A stretch of DNA of 64,000 nt, from positions 52,583-116,582 of the forward strand of contig JASLOA010000010.1 of the NCBI GenBank assembly GCA_030745755.1, read 5' to 3'. The DNA comes from Kiritimatiellia bacterium. Its GTDB lineage: Bacteria; Verrucomicrobiota; Kiritimatiellia; UBA8416; JABMPJ01. This document shows, piece after piece, positions 1 through 10,077 of the stretch. Positions within the stretch are counted from its first letter, which is position 1. The number at the start of each line of letters is the position of its first letter. The notes beneath the pieces are model-generated. The model was not told where the DNA came from. It worked only from the letters and a program-made list of their open reading frames with translations, and did no database searches. Position numbers and translations under genes: made by a program.

Positions 1-2
1 AG

Positions 3-107
3 TGTGGCGCCATCGTGGCGGCGGTTCTCTTTGTTGTCGAACTGGCCTTCCTGAACGGCCGCGAGAAGCTGGCGGACTACACCGTGTTTGCGCCGGTCGT
101 ATACTAG
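3..107 (+). CDS. C-terminal fragment of a CDS truncated by the window edge (membrane-like tail ...CGAIVAAVLFVVELAFLNGREKLADYTVFAPVVY*)
   Basis: Open frame from base 3 to TAG at 105-107; hydrophobic stretch; stop codon abuts a repeat element. Confidence 0.5.
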   Translation, partial: CGAIVAAVLFVVELAFLNGREKLADYTVFAPVVY

Positions 108-285
108 TGTCGTGTCTCACAGTTGCGTTTGTATAACTCGTGTGTCATCCCGAGCGAAGTCGAGGGATCTCTGCCACATCATGAGGCTGAGATTTGCTTC
201 GGCAAGCTCAGCACAGGCTCTCGCTTCGCTCGGAATGACAGTACTTAGCGCATTTTGGGAGCCTATGTGCGTTACAGGACACTAG
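104..285. repeat. MITE-like inverted-repeat element, family A (CTAGTGTC...GACACTAG, with internal gtcatcccgagcgaagtcgagggatctc / tcgcttcgctcggaatgac)
   Basis: Terminal ctagtgtc/gacactag inverted repeats; related copies at about 24058-24203 and 43626-43776. Confidence 0.75.
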
Positions 286-333
286 CTGCAAATCTAACCT
301 ATCGTTCTGAGCGCGTTTCTGCCATAATCAGGT

Positions 334-3300
334 GTGATTGGTCCTCGTACAACCTGGCTCTTGATTGGGGTGGCAAGCATCGTCGTGGTGCTTCTCGTTG
401 CCCTGAATCCGCGCCCCCAGGAAGGGCAAGTTAAGCCCGAAGTGCCTCTGTTGGCCGCGGCACAGCCATCGTCTCTCCCTGTGATAATGGCAGCGGGCGC
501 GCCGGCCATGCCCCCGCCCGTACCCCCGACGGCGGCGCAGCCGAGTCCGCCCTACCTGAAACATGCGCGCCTCATCGCCGAACGGGAGAGTGCCCCGGGT
601 GCGGATGGCATCTCGCGGCGCACGCGACTACTGGAGATCGAGAGCAAGTATCCCTTTGTGCGGGTGGAAGAGACCCGTCGCTATGACGCGGCGCGCGGCG
701 AATCGTTCACGGTGTGGCGTGTGGCGATGGTGGCCGACCATATCCTGGTGCGACTGCATCCCGATGCGACGGAAGAGATGCTGGAGACGCTGAACCGCCA
801 ACTGGGTGCGACCATCAGGCGTCGGCTCAAACGGAAGAACCACTACCTCGTTGCCTTTGACGCGTTTGGACTGGAAACGGTTCCGCAGCGCATCAAGGAC
901 TACCGCGCCTCACCGATGATTACGGAGGTGGCAGAACCGGACTACCTGGTCGACATGGTGGATACGGTGCCCGACGATCCTCGCTACGGAGAGTTGTGGG
1001 GGGCGGCGAAGATGCGCTGTCCCGAAGCATGGAACATCGAGACAGGGACCGCTTCGGTTGTCGTCGGTGTCATCGATTCCGGAACCAAGACCAATCACGA
1101 AGACCTGGCGGCGAACATCTGGATCAACCCGTGGGAGAATCCGACCAATGGCGTCGATGACGACGCCAATGGGTATATTGACGACGTGCACGGATGGGAT
1201 TTTGCAAACAATGATGCCGGTGTTTACGGTCCCTCCCATCACGGAACCCATGTGGCCGGGACCATTGCGGCTGTTGGCAACAACAGCACGGGGGTGGTCG
1301 GTGTGTCATGGAACTCCAGGTTAATGATACTCAAAATGTTCTCCGATAGCGGCAGTGGTCAGACCAGCGCCGCCATAGATGCCCTTGAATATGCCCGGAC
1401 CATGCGTGAGCGCGGCGTCCCCATTCGGGTGACCAACAACAGTTGGGGCGGCGGGGGGTATTCGACGCTTCTGAGGAGTGCAATCGAAGACACGGGCGAG
1501 GCGGGCATGCTGTTCGTGGCCGCCGCCGGCAATTATCCCCAGTTCTCCTGGCGTGACAACGACGAAATAGACTTCTACCCGGCTTCGTACGACTTGAGCA
1601 ATGTCATCTCTGTGGCTGCCTCGACCAGTACCGACGGATTGGCTAGCTTCTCACACTATGGGGCGACATCTGTGGATCTCGCGGCGCCGGGTGCCAACAT
1701 ACTGAGCACACTTCCCAGCGGTTATGGCTCCCTGGATGGTACGTCGATGGCGACGCCACAAGTGGCGGGAGCCTGCGCGTTGATATGGGAGGCCTATCCG
1801 GCGGCGACCTGGGAGCAAGTGCGCGGCTACATCATGGCGGGCGTGACGACCAACGCCGCTTTTGCCGGCCGCATGGTAAGTAACGGGCGCCTGGACGTGC
1901 TTGGCTCCATGTACGCCATCGCTCCGCAGATTGATCACGAACCGCTCGAAAATACAACCAATGCCGTGACCGATTATGTGGTTGAGGCCAACATCGCCCC
2001 TCCTGCGTTCGTGGTGCCCGGATCGGTCCGGCTGCATTGGAATACCAGCGGCCCTTCAAACAGCTACACGATTGCGCCCATGACGCTGGTCACAAACCAG
2101 CAGGAACAGGCCGTCGTTCCAATAACGAACGCTCTGTATCGCGCCACCATTCCGGCCCAGCCACTGGAAGGACAAGTATACTACTATATAGAGGCCCAGA
2201 CCACAGGCGGCGTGCAGAGAACACACCCCGTTACCGCTCCTTCGATTCCGCATCAGTTTGAAGTTGTTGCGTCTGTCAGCATCTGGATCGCTGGTGATCC
2301 CGGCACGATTGGCGGGGTGTCCCCACCCTATGGCATCCACACGATGCCGTACGGTGTCACCGTCGAGGCGGAGGCGGACCGATTTGCAGAAGAAACAGAA
2401 GCTCATCGCTACGAATGCGTTGGGTGGGAGGCGCTCGGGAGCCCGCCGGCCGAGGGCTCGACCAACCAGGTCGCGTTCGCCCTTGAAGAAAGCACGGCAC
2501 TGATCTGGCAGTGGCAGTTCCAGTACAGTTTGCAGCAGTCTTCCCTGCCGACAGGCGTGATTGAGAGCGTAACATGGTGGGAAGCAGGCCTGCCGGGCCA
2601 GACCGGTGCGGCACCGGATCCGGTTATGAACGGCACGGTAGAAGAACGTTTCGTGGAGTGGCAGATTGGCGGACAGCGTTGGCCCGACGCAACCAACATG
2701 GCGGTGAATCCGGCGGCAGCGATCGGGATGAGCACAGCGCGCCACGCTGTGGCAATCTACCTGCCGGAAGACGAAGACAGCGATGACGACGATCTGCCGG
2801 ACTGGTGGGAGCGGCATTTCTTCGGCAGCCTGGCCCCGCTGTCCACGGATGACCTGGATGGTGATGGATTCAGTAATGACCGGGAATCGGCCGACGGAAC
2901 GAACCCAAGAGACGCCGCTTCTCACCCCATCCCGCCGGCGATCAGCCATACGCCGCTGGCCGACCCGCAGGGACATCCTGCACCGTGGCAGGTGACGGCG
3001 GTAGTGACCGATAATTTCAGCGTGGCCTCCGCCACGCTCCATTGGAGCAAGGTGCCCGACGGATGGAACGAGGTCCCCATGCTATCCGGAACGGGTGATG
3101 TCTATAGGGCTACGATTCCGGCACCGGGTGTTTTGGACGACCACTTTATTTACTGGATCGAGGCCGAAGACGATGCAGGATATACGGCCCAGACAGCGGG
3201 TCATTCGTTTGATGTCGTCTACCCTGTGTTCAGCTACACCCCCACAAACATTGCGATGCTGGTGGAGGCGGATACGCTTCATCATGTGGTGGTCACGCTA

Positions 3301-4323
3301 TCCAACGACGGCAATACGGGATTGACGTGGCTGGCGGATGCCGGCTGGATTGATGCTGTGGAGATGGGTCCAAACGGAGCGACTCACAGTGGCGCTAATG
3401 ATCTGTGGCACGTATCGACCAACCGTGCCTACTCGGGTGATCATGCCTGGTACTGCGGTAGCCCCAGTTCGCGTCAGTACGTCAACAGGATCAATGCATC
3501 ACTGCAGCTGCCGCCAGTCCTTCCGGTCAGCGGCACATTCCTGACTTTCAAGTACTGGGCCGACATCGAGTACGATGCAGGGCTGAACGACGACCACTAT
3601 TGGGATGGTGGCGTTGTCGAAATCTCCACAGACGGCGGATCGTCGTTCATCCAGATTTCACCCGTGGGCGGATATCCGCACCGCATTACGCCCAACGACG
3701 AATCTCCGTTTCCCTACGATACACCCTGTTTCGGTGGCGATGGCGACGGCTGGGTCGAGACCTCGTTTGATCTATCAGCCTATGCCGACCAGATCGTACA
3801 CCTACGCTTGCGTTTCGGGTCGGATTGGGCGGCTGTAGAAGAAGGCTGGTATATTGACGATATTGCCGTTGCGTTCCCCTCGCCCACGAGCGGATGGTTA
3901 GGAATGCTTCCGAACAGCGGAAGTCTGGCGCCCGGCGGGAACAGCATGGCGACCGTTCGGCTCGACAGCGCAGGTATGCCAACCGGCCTTTTACCGGGCA
4001 TGGTCCAGATCAGGGCGGATAATCCGGTGAACCCGATCAACAGTGTTGGGGTTGCACTCTCTGTGCAGGATTCATCCGACCTGGTGTTGCTTGGATCAAC
4101 CGGAAGCGGGATCTCGGCTTCCGGCACGGTCGTGGTGTTCGAATGGGCCGGTTTTGATGATCGCTCCTACACGCTCTATGAGCGCACATCGCTCGTGGAC
4201 GTAACGGAGTCATGGATGGCCGTTGAGGCAGCATCAAATATACCCGGCCTCACGGGTACGATGACGCATACGGTCAATGTCGAGAATGTGGACCAACGGT
4301 TCTACCGCTTGGCGGTGCAGTAG
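334..4323 (+). CDS. S8 family subtilisin-like serine peptidase, large, with C-terminal accessory domains
   Basis: Catalytic motifs VIDSGTKTNHEDL (Asp), HGTHVAGT (His), GTSMATPQVAG (Ser); N-terminal hydrophobic segment; GTG start. Confidence 0.93.
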   Translation: MIGPRTTWLLIGVASIVVVLLVALNPRPQEGQVKPEVPLLAAAQPSSLPVIMAAGAPAMPPPVPPTAAQPSPPYLKHARLIAERESAPGADGISRRTRLLEIESKYPFVRVEETRRYDAARGESFTVWRVAMVADHILVRLHPDATEEMLETLNRQLGATIRRRLKRKNHYLVAFDAFGLETVPQRIKDYRASPMITEVAEPDYLVDMVDTVPDDPRYGELWGAAKMRCPEAWNIETGTASVVVGVIDSGTKTNHEDLAANIWINPWENPTNGVDDDANGYIDDVHGWDFANNDAGVYGPSHHGTHVAGTIAAVGNNSTGVVGVSWNSRLMILKMFSDSGSGQTSAAIDALEYARTMRERGVPIRVTNNSWGGGGYSTLLRSAIEDTGEAGMLFVAAAGNYPQFSWRDNDEIDFYPASYDLSNVISVAASTSTDGLASFSHYGATSVDLAAPGANILSTLPSGYGSLDGTSMATPQVAGACALIWEAYPAATWEQVRGYIMAGVTTNAAFAGRMVSNGRLDVLGSMYAIAPQIDHEPLENTTNAVTDYVVEANIAPPAFVVPGSVRLHWNTSGPSNSYTIAPMTLVTNQQEQAVVPITNALYRATIPAQPLEGQVYYYIEAQTTGGVQRTHPVTAPSIPHQFEVVASVSIWIAGDPGTIGGVSPPYGIHTMPYGVTVEAEADRFAEETEAHRYECVGWEALGSPPAEGSTNQVAFALEESTALIWQWQFQYSLQQSSLPTGVIESVTWWEAGLPGQTGAAPDPVMNGTVEERFVEWQIGGQRWPDATNMAVNPAAAIGMSTARHAVAIYLPEDEDSDDDDLPDWWERHFFGSLAPLSTDDLDGDGFSNDRESADGTNPRDAASHPIPPAISHTPLADPQGHPAPWQVTAVVTDNFSVASATLHWSKVPDGWNEVPMLSGTGDVYRATIPAPGVLDDHFIYWIEAEDDAGYTAQTAGHSFDVVYPVFSYTPTNIAMLVEADTLHHVVVTLSNDGNTGLTWLADAGWIDAVEMGPNGATHSGANDLWHVSTNRAYSGDHAWYCGSPSSRQYVNRINASLQLPPVLPVSGTFLTFKYWADIEYDAGLNDDHYWDGGVVEISTDGGSSFIQISPVGGYPHRITPNDESPFPYDTPCFGGDGDGWVETSFDLSAYADQIVHLRLRFGSDWAAVEEGWYIDDIAVAFPSPTSGWLGMLPNSGSLAPGGNSMATVRLDSAGMPTGLLPGMVQIRADNPVNPINSVGVALSVQDSSDLVLLGSTGSGISASGTVVVFEWAGFDDRSYTLYERTSLVDVTESWMAVEAASNIPGLTGTMTHTVNVENVDQRFYRLAVQ

Positions 4324-4446
4324 CATCATATGCCTCACCGTGCGCGGCTTCTGTTCCCAGGCACCAACTGAGTCTCGGAAATCAACTTGCAAAACAACCG
4401 CAAACGTCACAGATTGTGCCAGCTACAAAAACCATAGGAGGCCGTA

Positions 4447-5445
4447 GTGTTTAGTTGTTCAAAGTCTTGGGTTCAGGTCGTTCTCGTTGCGGTGCTGGCT
4501 CTGTCAGCGAATTCCGCGTGGGCTCTGCACGCCAATGAAAGTGCCGAACTGCCCCTCGCCGAAGCTGGCGGGATGTCTCTTTCGATCAAGGGGTCGTATC
4601 TTGCCGTGGGAGGCGAGGCGCGTGAGTATGTGTACGCTGGCGAAGCTCGCTCATACGGTCAAGCTCCCGAGTACAAAGTGTCGGAACTCATCTGGGACAT
4701 TACGTCACTGGCAATGGCTGGGGGTACCATTTCGGCTCAGCTCGGCGAAGATCTTCGCATCAATGCGGGTGCGTGGTTTGCCGTGAACGAAGGTAGCGGC
4801 GGCATGGAGGACTACGACTGGATTTGGCAGGCTCCACAGAGTGGCGATTGGACACATTTCTCTGAGAGCGAAGTAGATATTGAGTCAGCCTACAGCATCG
4901 ACATCAACGCCTCGCTGGGGCTCTTTGAGCTCGGCCCATTTCAGGTTAGCGGTCTGCTGGGCTATAAGCACGATTTCTGGGAGTGGAGCGACTTCGGCGG
5001 CACCTACATCTACTCGACTTTCGGGTTCCGTGATGACGTGGGCTCCTTCGGAGGAGAGAATGGCATCGACTACGAACAGACTTTTGACATCCCTTACGTC
5101 GGTATTCAACTGGCCACGGAGGGGGCCAGTGTACGTGCGTCGGGCTATTTCCTCTACAGTCCTCTCGTGATGGCCGAGGACAAGGATCACCACATTCTGC
5201 GCAACCTTTACTTCCGTGAAGAGTTCGAAGGGGGCGATTTCTTCGCGGCGGGATTGGATGTCAGCATAGATCTCACCGAGTCCATCTTCATTGCCGGTTC
5301 GGTGGATGCACAGGTGATTCCCGAATTCACGGGTGACATGTTCGTAAAAACAGGACCCGACGGTGAGGAAGGTACAAGTCCGGATGGCGCCGGAATCGAA
5401 AACACGGTCGTGGCTGTTGGCCTGTCGGCCGGTATTCGCCTGTAG
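4447..5445 (+). CDS. Hypothetical secreted/outer-membrane protein (beta-barrel-like)
   Basis: Signal peptide-like N-terminus (VVLVAVLALSANSAWA); alternating polar/aromatic pattern; C-terminal VGLSAGIRL. Confidence 0.6.
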   Translation: MFSCSKSWVQVVLVAVLALSANSAWALHANESAELPLAEAGGMSLSIKGSYLAVGGEAREYVYAGEARSYGQAPEYKVSELIWDITSLAMAGGTISAQLGEDLRINAGAWFAVNEGSGGMEDYDWIWQAPQSGDWTHFSESEVDIESAYSIDINASLGLFELGPFQVSGLLGYKHDFWEWSDFGGTYIYSTFGFRDDVGSFGGENGIDYEQTFDIPYVGIQLATEGASVRASGYFLYSPLVMAEDKDHHILRNLYFREEFEGGDFFAAGLDVSIDLTESIFIAGSVDAQVIPEFTGDMFVKTGPDGEEGTSPDGAGIENTVVAVGLSAGIRL

Positions 5446-5466
5446 GCAATAGAGCGAGGGATTCGC

Positions 5467-6963
5467 ATGACGAACGATCTGCTGATGGATGCGATTCTGG
5501 CCGTTCTGGCCTTCGGTGTCCTGACTGGAGCACTGTTCTTTCTCAAGCGACTGAAAGCCATCGCCCGGTTCCGCGGATCCCTCAACGTTCTCTTCTTGGT
5601 TTCGTCGGTCTCTTTCTTCATGCGCCCCCACATCGGGCAGGGGTACGTGCGGGTGATCTACGCTGCCCTCTTCTCCACGTTTGCCTATATCGCGGTTCGT
5701 CTGCTCGACCTGCTGATGTTCGATGTCTTCATCCGACACCGGCGTGGCGGCCTGCCCGTACCGGTGGTTCTGCGCGCCACGTTCCGCTGGTCGCTGCTGT
5801 CGCTTGCGCTCTACCTGATCATCAAGCACATGTATCCCGACGTGGATCTGAAGTTCCTGGCGTTTTCAACAATCGTGGTGGGGTATATTCTCGGTAACGC
5901 ATCCCAGGATACGCTGGGCAACCTCATTGCGGGCCTGGCCCTGACTGGCGAGCGGCCGTTCTCGATTGGCGATTGGGTGCGCGTGGGCGACTTCGTGGGA
6001 CGTGTGACCGATATGACCTGGCGCGCCACTCGGCTGCAGACCAAGATGCTCGACTACATCATTATCCCGAACGCCACGATCGCACGCGAGTATATCGTGA
6101 ACTACTCGCGTCCCACCCAGAGCCACGGTTTCACGCAGGAGATCGGCGTGAACTACGGCGTGCCGCCCAACAAGGTGCGCGGGGCCATTCTGCGAGCCTG
6201 CGAGGCGGTTCCCGAGATTCTGACCAATCCGGCCCCATTGGTCTGGCTACACAACTACGGTGATTTCTCGATCGACTACACTGTGAAGTTTTTTATCCGC
6301 GAATTCTCCCGCCTGGAGCAAATCCAGAGCGATATGATGGATCGCGTGTGGTACGAGTTCAAGCGGGAGGACATCGTGATACCGTTCCCGATCCGTGACG
6401 TTCGCCCCATGAACGATGTGGAGGCCAAGGCCGAGCGCGAACGCGCAGAGTCAGTGGCGGCCAGCAAGGTGTTGCTCGGCGAGATTCCTATTTTCAGTCA
6501 TCTCTCCAAGGAAGAGCGAGACCAGGTTGCCGAACGCATGGAAGAGAAGATCTATGGTGCCGGCGAGGCACTGGTGCGCAAGGGCGATGCCGGCAACAGG
6601 TTCTATATTGTTCTGGAAGGGAGCACGTCAGTTCACCTGGGTGCCGATACGCGCTCGCCACAGGTGGCCCTGCTCAAGCGCGGGGACTACTTCGGCGAGA
6701 TGAGCCTGCTGACCGGCGAAGAGCGTAGCGCCACGGTGGTGGCCGTCTGCGACTGCCACGTTCTCGAGCTTTCGCACCTGGTTCTGCAAGAGCTGTTGAG
6801 AGAGAAGAAGAGCCTGGCCGAAGACTTTGCCAAGGCCCTCAAAGCCCGTGCCGCCGAGATGGCCACGCTGCAGAAGTCCGTGGACGCCGAGAACAGCAAG
6901 CACACGGCAGAGCCCTCCGAAAAAGCACTTCTCAGCAAGATCTGGGACTTCTTCGGAATCTGA
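5467..6963 (+). CDS. MscS-family mechanosensitive channel with C-terminal cyclic nucleotide-binding domain
   Basis: MscS core (GNASQDTLGNLIAGLALTGERPFSIGDWVRVGDFVGRVTDMTWRATRLQTK...IIIPNATIA), then cNMP-binding fold (YIVLEGSTSVHL...GDYFGEMSLLTGEERSATVVA). Confidence 0.93.
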   Translation: MTNDLLMDAILAVLAFGVLTGALFFLKRLKAIARFRGSLNVLFLVSSVSFFMRPHIGQGYVRVIYAALFSTFAYIAVRLLDLLMFDVFIRHRRGGLPVPVVLRATFRWSLLSLALYLIIKHMYPDVDLKFLAFSTIVVGYILGNASQDTLGNLIAGLALTGERPFSIGDWVRVGDFVGRVTDMTWRATRLQTKMLDYIIIPNATIAREYIVNYSRPTQSHGFTQEIGVNYGVPPNKVRGAILRACEAVPEILTNPAPLVWLHNYGDFSIDYTVKFFIREFSRLEQIQSDMMDRVWYEFKREDIVIPFPIRDVRPMNDVEAKAERERAESVAASKVLLGEIPIFSHLSKEERDQVAERMEEKIYGAGEALVRKGDAGNRFYIVLEGSTSVHLGADTRSPQVALLKRGDYFGEMSLLTGEERSATVVAVCDCHVLELSHLVLQELLREKKSLAEDFAKALKARAAEMATLQKSVDAENSKHTAEPSEKALLSKIWDFFGI

Positions 6964-6989
6964 GTGGTCGGCAGCAGGCAACATCGTTC

Positions 6990-7075
6990 GCCTCGCTGAT
7001 GTCATCCCGAGCTTGCCGAGGGATCTCTGCCTCATGGCGGGGCGGAGATCCCTCGACTTCGCTCGGGATGACACA
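6990..7075. repeat. Dispersed inverted repeat (gtcatcccgagcttgccgagggatctc...gagatccctcgacttcgctcgggatgac)
   Basis: Self-complementary arms; same core as the other dispersed copies in the window. Confidence 0.75.
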
Positions 7076-7108
7076 CCCGCTATTCAGACGCAATGGTGAT
7101 GCAGGGCA

Positions 7109-8389
7109 CTACCCCTCTTTCCGACGCTTCCTGGCCGAAAACTCGGGCGCTTCACGCATGCAGGTGCCCAGCAGACTCATCGATTTGCGCATGAGTTTCA
7201 GGGTTTCCGGCTTCAACTCCATCGGCTCGGCACCCACGTCGTCCCAGCCCTGGCGCGCCAGGTCGTCTGCCACAATCTCGAGCTGCTCCCAGTTATGAAA
7301 GAGACGGCCCCAGTCGCTGTGCAGGATATCCTGCACAAGTTTCTGGTGGGCCGGATACCAGTAGGTGTCGTGGTAGATCACGCTGGCCATGTAGGCCCAC
7401 GGGGCGAGGATGGTCTTCAGGGTCCACTCGATCGGTTTCTTCAGCGGGCCCCAGTAAATGCTGTGCTGCATCCGGCTGGCGAAAGTCATCTTCTTAAATG
7501 GTCCCACGAAATTCCAGTTCTCGTTAGCGACATCCGTGTCGCCCACAAACTCGATGTCACGGACATCGCCGCAACCGAGACCCCGCTCGTGGGCGAGGCG
7601 AATAAAGGTGATGTCCTTAAGCGGATCAAACCCCATCAGTTTGGCGGCCACGGCATCAATCGCGACCTGGTCGGATGACGCGATCAGGACATTCTTGACG
7701 TGCGGCACCATGCACCGCGGACCGGGGCCATCACCGGCGAAGGTTCCGTCCATCACGGCAAAGAGCCCGCTGTGGATCTTCTTCTGAATCATCAGCAAGT
7801 CCACGAGCGTCTCGTGGATGACCGGATGGGTCCAGTGGCGGTGCTCATTGAGCAGTCCGCCAAACGCGTTCTTCATGGCGCCGGTGGTGGTCGTGAAGAC
7901 ATGCGTCTTGATCGTGGGCAGGTGAATGATGTTGGAGCCGATGAACTTCTTGGGAATCATGAAGCCATCTTTGTAGACCTCATTCAGGCAGAGGAACTTG
8001 TCGGCCAGGTCGCCCACGGCATCGCGAACATTGATCCACTCTTCGCCTTCGTAGAGATGAACATTGCGCAGGCCATGGTTGCGGATGACGTTGATCTGTT
8101 TGTTCTGCTCTTCACCAAAGTGAGCATCGATCACCACGGTACGATTATGACAGCCGTGGATCAGGCTGGAATCGTATCCATCACGCTTCAGGGAGCGAAT
8201 GACCCCGTCGAGCTGCCAGGGCGTGGTGGAGGAAGCCGGCATGAAGAAGTGCCAGCTGATGTTGATCTTAAGCGCGGTGTCCCTGTCCTTGGGCAGCGCC
8301 TCCTGGTAGTCCGCCAGGTTCATCAGGCGGTGCGTGTCTTCCAGGACTGTGGCAGGTGACGTGCGGAGAATGGCAACTTTTGATTTCAT
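7109..8389 (-). CDS. DUF362 domain-containing protein
   Basis: Sequence features of the DUF362 family (HLPTIKTHVFTTTTGAMKNAFGGLL; SSDQVAIDAVAAKLMGFDP); start set at MKSKVAIL. Confidence 0.8.
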   Translation of the reverse strand: MKSKVAILRTSPATVLEDTHRLMNLADYQEALPKDRDTALKINISWHFFMPASSTTPWQLDGVIRSLKRDGYDSSLIHGCHNRTVVIDAHFGEEQNKQINVIRNHGLRNVHLYEGEEWINVRDAVGDLADKFLCLNEVYKDGFMIPKKFIGSNIIHLPTIKTHVFTTTTGAMKNAFGGLLNEHRHWTHPVIHETLVDLLMIQKKIHSGLFAVMDGTFAGDGPGPRCMVPHVKNVLIASSDQVAIDAVAAKLMGFDPLKDITFIRLAHERGLGCGDVRDIEFVGDTDVANENWNFVGPFKKMTFASRMQHSIYWGPLKKPIEWTLKTILAPWAYMASVIYHDTYWYPAHQKLVQDILHSDWGRLFHNWEQLEIVADDLARQGWDDVGAEPMELKPETLKLMRKSMSLLGTCMREAPEFSARKRRKEG

Positions 8390-8441
8390 GCCCCTAATCA
8401 TAGCATCCCGCCGCCACAGGGCAACCCTCTCTAGAAAGAAA

Positions 8442-8471
8442 ACGACCGCAGAACATATGTCCTGCGGTCGT
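8442..8471 (-). terminator. Rho-independent terminator downstream of the HU gene
   Basis: Stem acgaccgcag...ctgcggtcgt; on the minus strand followed by the T-rich ttttctttct. Confidence 0.7.
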
Positions 8472-8492
8472 TCCTTATGGAGCTGCTATCCG

Positions 8493-8786
8493 CTATTTCT
8501 TTTTGGCGGGGAGCACGGCATCCTTGGCTGCCTTGGCGATGCGGAACTTCAGAACCGTCTTCGCCGGAATCTTGATGCTCTCACCCGTGGCCGGGTTGCG
8601 ACCCATGCGAGCCTTGCGGCGTACCTTCACGAGCTTGCCGATTCCGGGAATCGTGAAGCCGTCCTTGGCGCCTTTGTAGGCCAATGCGGCGAGGCTTTCC
8701 AGGAACTCCTTGGCCTGCTTCTTGGTCATGTCGTTCTGGTCGGCGAGCTTTGCGATGATCTGGGTCTTGGTCAGGGCTTTTGCCAT
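8493..8786 (-). CDS. HU family DNA-binding protein
   Basis: MAKALTKTQIIAKLADQ...KDGFTIPGIGKLVKVRRKARMGRNPATGESIKIPAKTVLKFRIAKAAKDAV; start at internal Met rather than the ORF-track start. Confidence 0.95.
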   Translation of the reverse strand: MAKALTKTQIIAKLADQNDMTKKQAKEFLESLAALAYKGAKDGFTIPGIGKLVKVRRKARMGRNPATGESIKIPAKTVLKFRIAKAAKDAVLPAKKK

Positions 8787-8915
8787 AACGGTAGTCCTCT
8801 GCTTTTTTGTGTTAATGAATAACGCGTGTCTTTCTGACACCCTGAGAAACGTAAGCGAAACGATCGGACCAATGCAACCCGAATATCCAGCTATAGAAGG
8901 GTTTTTGGGGGGTTG

Positions 8916-9809
8916 CTATCCCCACAGGCTGCGGGGGTAGCGACCGTTGTCCACCAGCCGGGCAATCTCCTCAACCACGCGCGCCTTGTCTTCCGCATAG
9001 GTGGTGCCGAACCAGGTGCAGGGCGTGGGCAGAACATCGACCGTTGCCTCGCCCTGTTTGATCATGGTATCCACGACGCTCGGCAGGAAGAACTCAGCTT
9101 TCGGCTCCTGTCCCGATGTGGCCAGGAACTCGGCAAACTGCTTCTCCAGCGCAGTAAAAACAGAAGGCTTCAGTGCCCATGTGTTCATGGAGACGATGGT
9201 GTCACCGGGAAAGCTCTCACCTCTCTCTTCAGAGCAAAACCTGTCTCCATCGGCGCTGATCGCGGTATGCTCGACCACCCCGGCCAGTTGCCCGTCCACG
9301 ACATCGCAAACGCCGCGCGCGACAGTGCCGTGCGCCGTCACGGTGTTGCGCAGGGTGAAGCCGGCCATGGCATAGCGGGATGCATCGGCGGCGGTCTCGT
9401 CTAGAAACGTTCCGAGTACCCCAAAGGTCTGGCGACCATAGAAATCGTCGGCGTTAATCACGGCGAATGGCGCGTCCACGGCATCGCGACAGACCAGCGT
9501 GGCGTGGGCTGTGCCCCAGGGTTTCTGGCGCTCGGGAGGCAACGGGTAGTCGTTAAGGCCAACCGTCATCTCCTGGCAGACGTAAGCCGTCTCGATGTGT
9601 TGGCCAATGCGGTTGCCCAGGACCTCGCGGAAGGTCTCCTCGATGTCCTTCCGCACGACGAATACGACCCGCTCGAATCCGGCCTGAATGGCATCATAGA
9701 CAGAGTAATCCAGAATGAACTCGCCAGACGGCCCCACGGGGTCCATCTGTTTCAGTCCACCGTATCGACTCCCCATTCCCGCCGCCAGGACAACCAGAGT
9801 GTTCTTCAT
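8916..9809 (-). CDS. NDP-sugar nucleotidyltransferase family protein
   Basis: MKNTLVVLAAGMGSRYGGLKQMDPVGPSGEFILDYSVYDA: nucleotidyltransferase signature. Confidence 0.85.
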   Translation of the reverse strand: MKNTLVVLAAGMGSRYGGLKQMDPVGPSGEFILDYSVYDAIQAGFERVVFVVRKDIEETFREVLGNRIGQHIETAYVCQEMTVGLNDYPLPPERQKPWGTAHATLVCRDAVDAPFAVINADDFYGRQTFGVLGTFLDETAADASRYAMAGFTLRNTVTAHGTVARGVCDVVDGQLAGVVEHTAISADGDRFCSEERGESFPGDTIVSMNTWALKPSVFTALEKQFAEFLATSGQEPKAEFFLPSVVDTMIKQGEATVDVLPTPCTWFGTTYAEDKARVVEEIARLVDNGRYPRSLWG

Positions 9810-9882
9810 AGCCCAAAGCTTATAGCAAGGCGCCGAACGAGATGCAATCACCCGCCACTCACCACCTACCTTTTGGCACCTT

Positions 9883-9986
9883 AATCCTTTGCGATCTCGG
9901 CTCGCTGGGGACAGCTCGCCCTACCTGCCTGCAGCGGGATGGGTTGGGTAGGGCGAGCCGTCCCGGCGAGCCGAGATCGCAAAGGA
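9883..9986. repeat. Long inverted repeat (family C, GGTAGGGCgagc...cccgGCGAGCCG type)
   Basis: atcctttgcgatctcggctcgctggggacagctcgccctacc ... ggtagggcgagccgtcccggcgagccgagatcgcaaaggat; arms about 40 bp. Confidence 0.85.
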
Positions 9987-10077
9987 TCAGGAGTTTGGCA
10001 TCCCGGCACAAGCCGGTGCTTGCTTGTTATGGAAAAACGTGGTTGATTTCCGTGGTGGTTGAAACCGTAAGGACCTC

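Noticed and set aside
88-285. 65-aa ORF at the window start
   Set aside because: Entirely within repeat family A; translation (VSSRAKSRDL...) recurs in other copies of the repeat, so it is not a gene.
2056-3042. 328-aa minus-strand ORF
   Set aside because: Antisense to the subtilase; composition typical of a shadow ORF.
4361-4440. ggcacc ... ttgc before the 4447 gene considered as a sigma-54 promoter
   Set aside because: Spacing between the GG and GC elements is far too long for a -24/-12 promoter.
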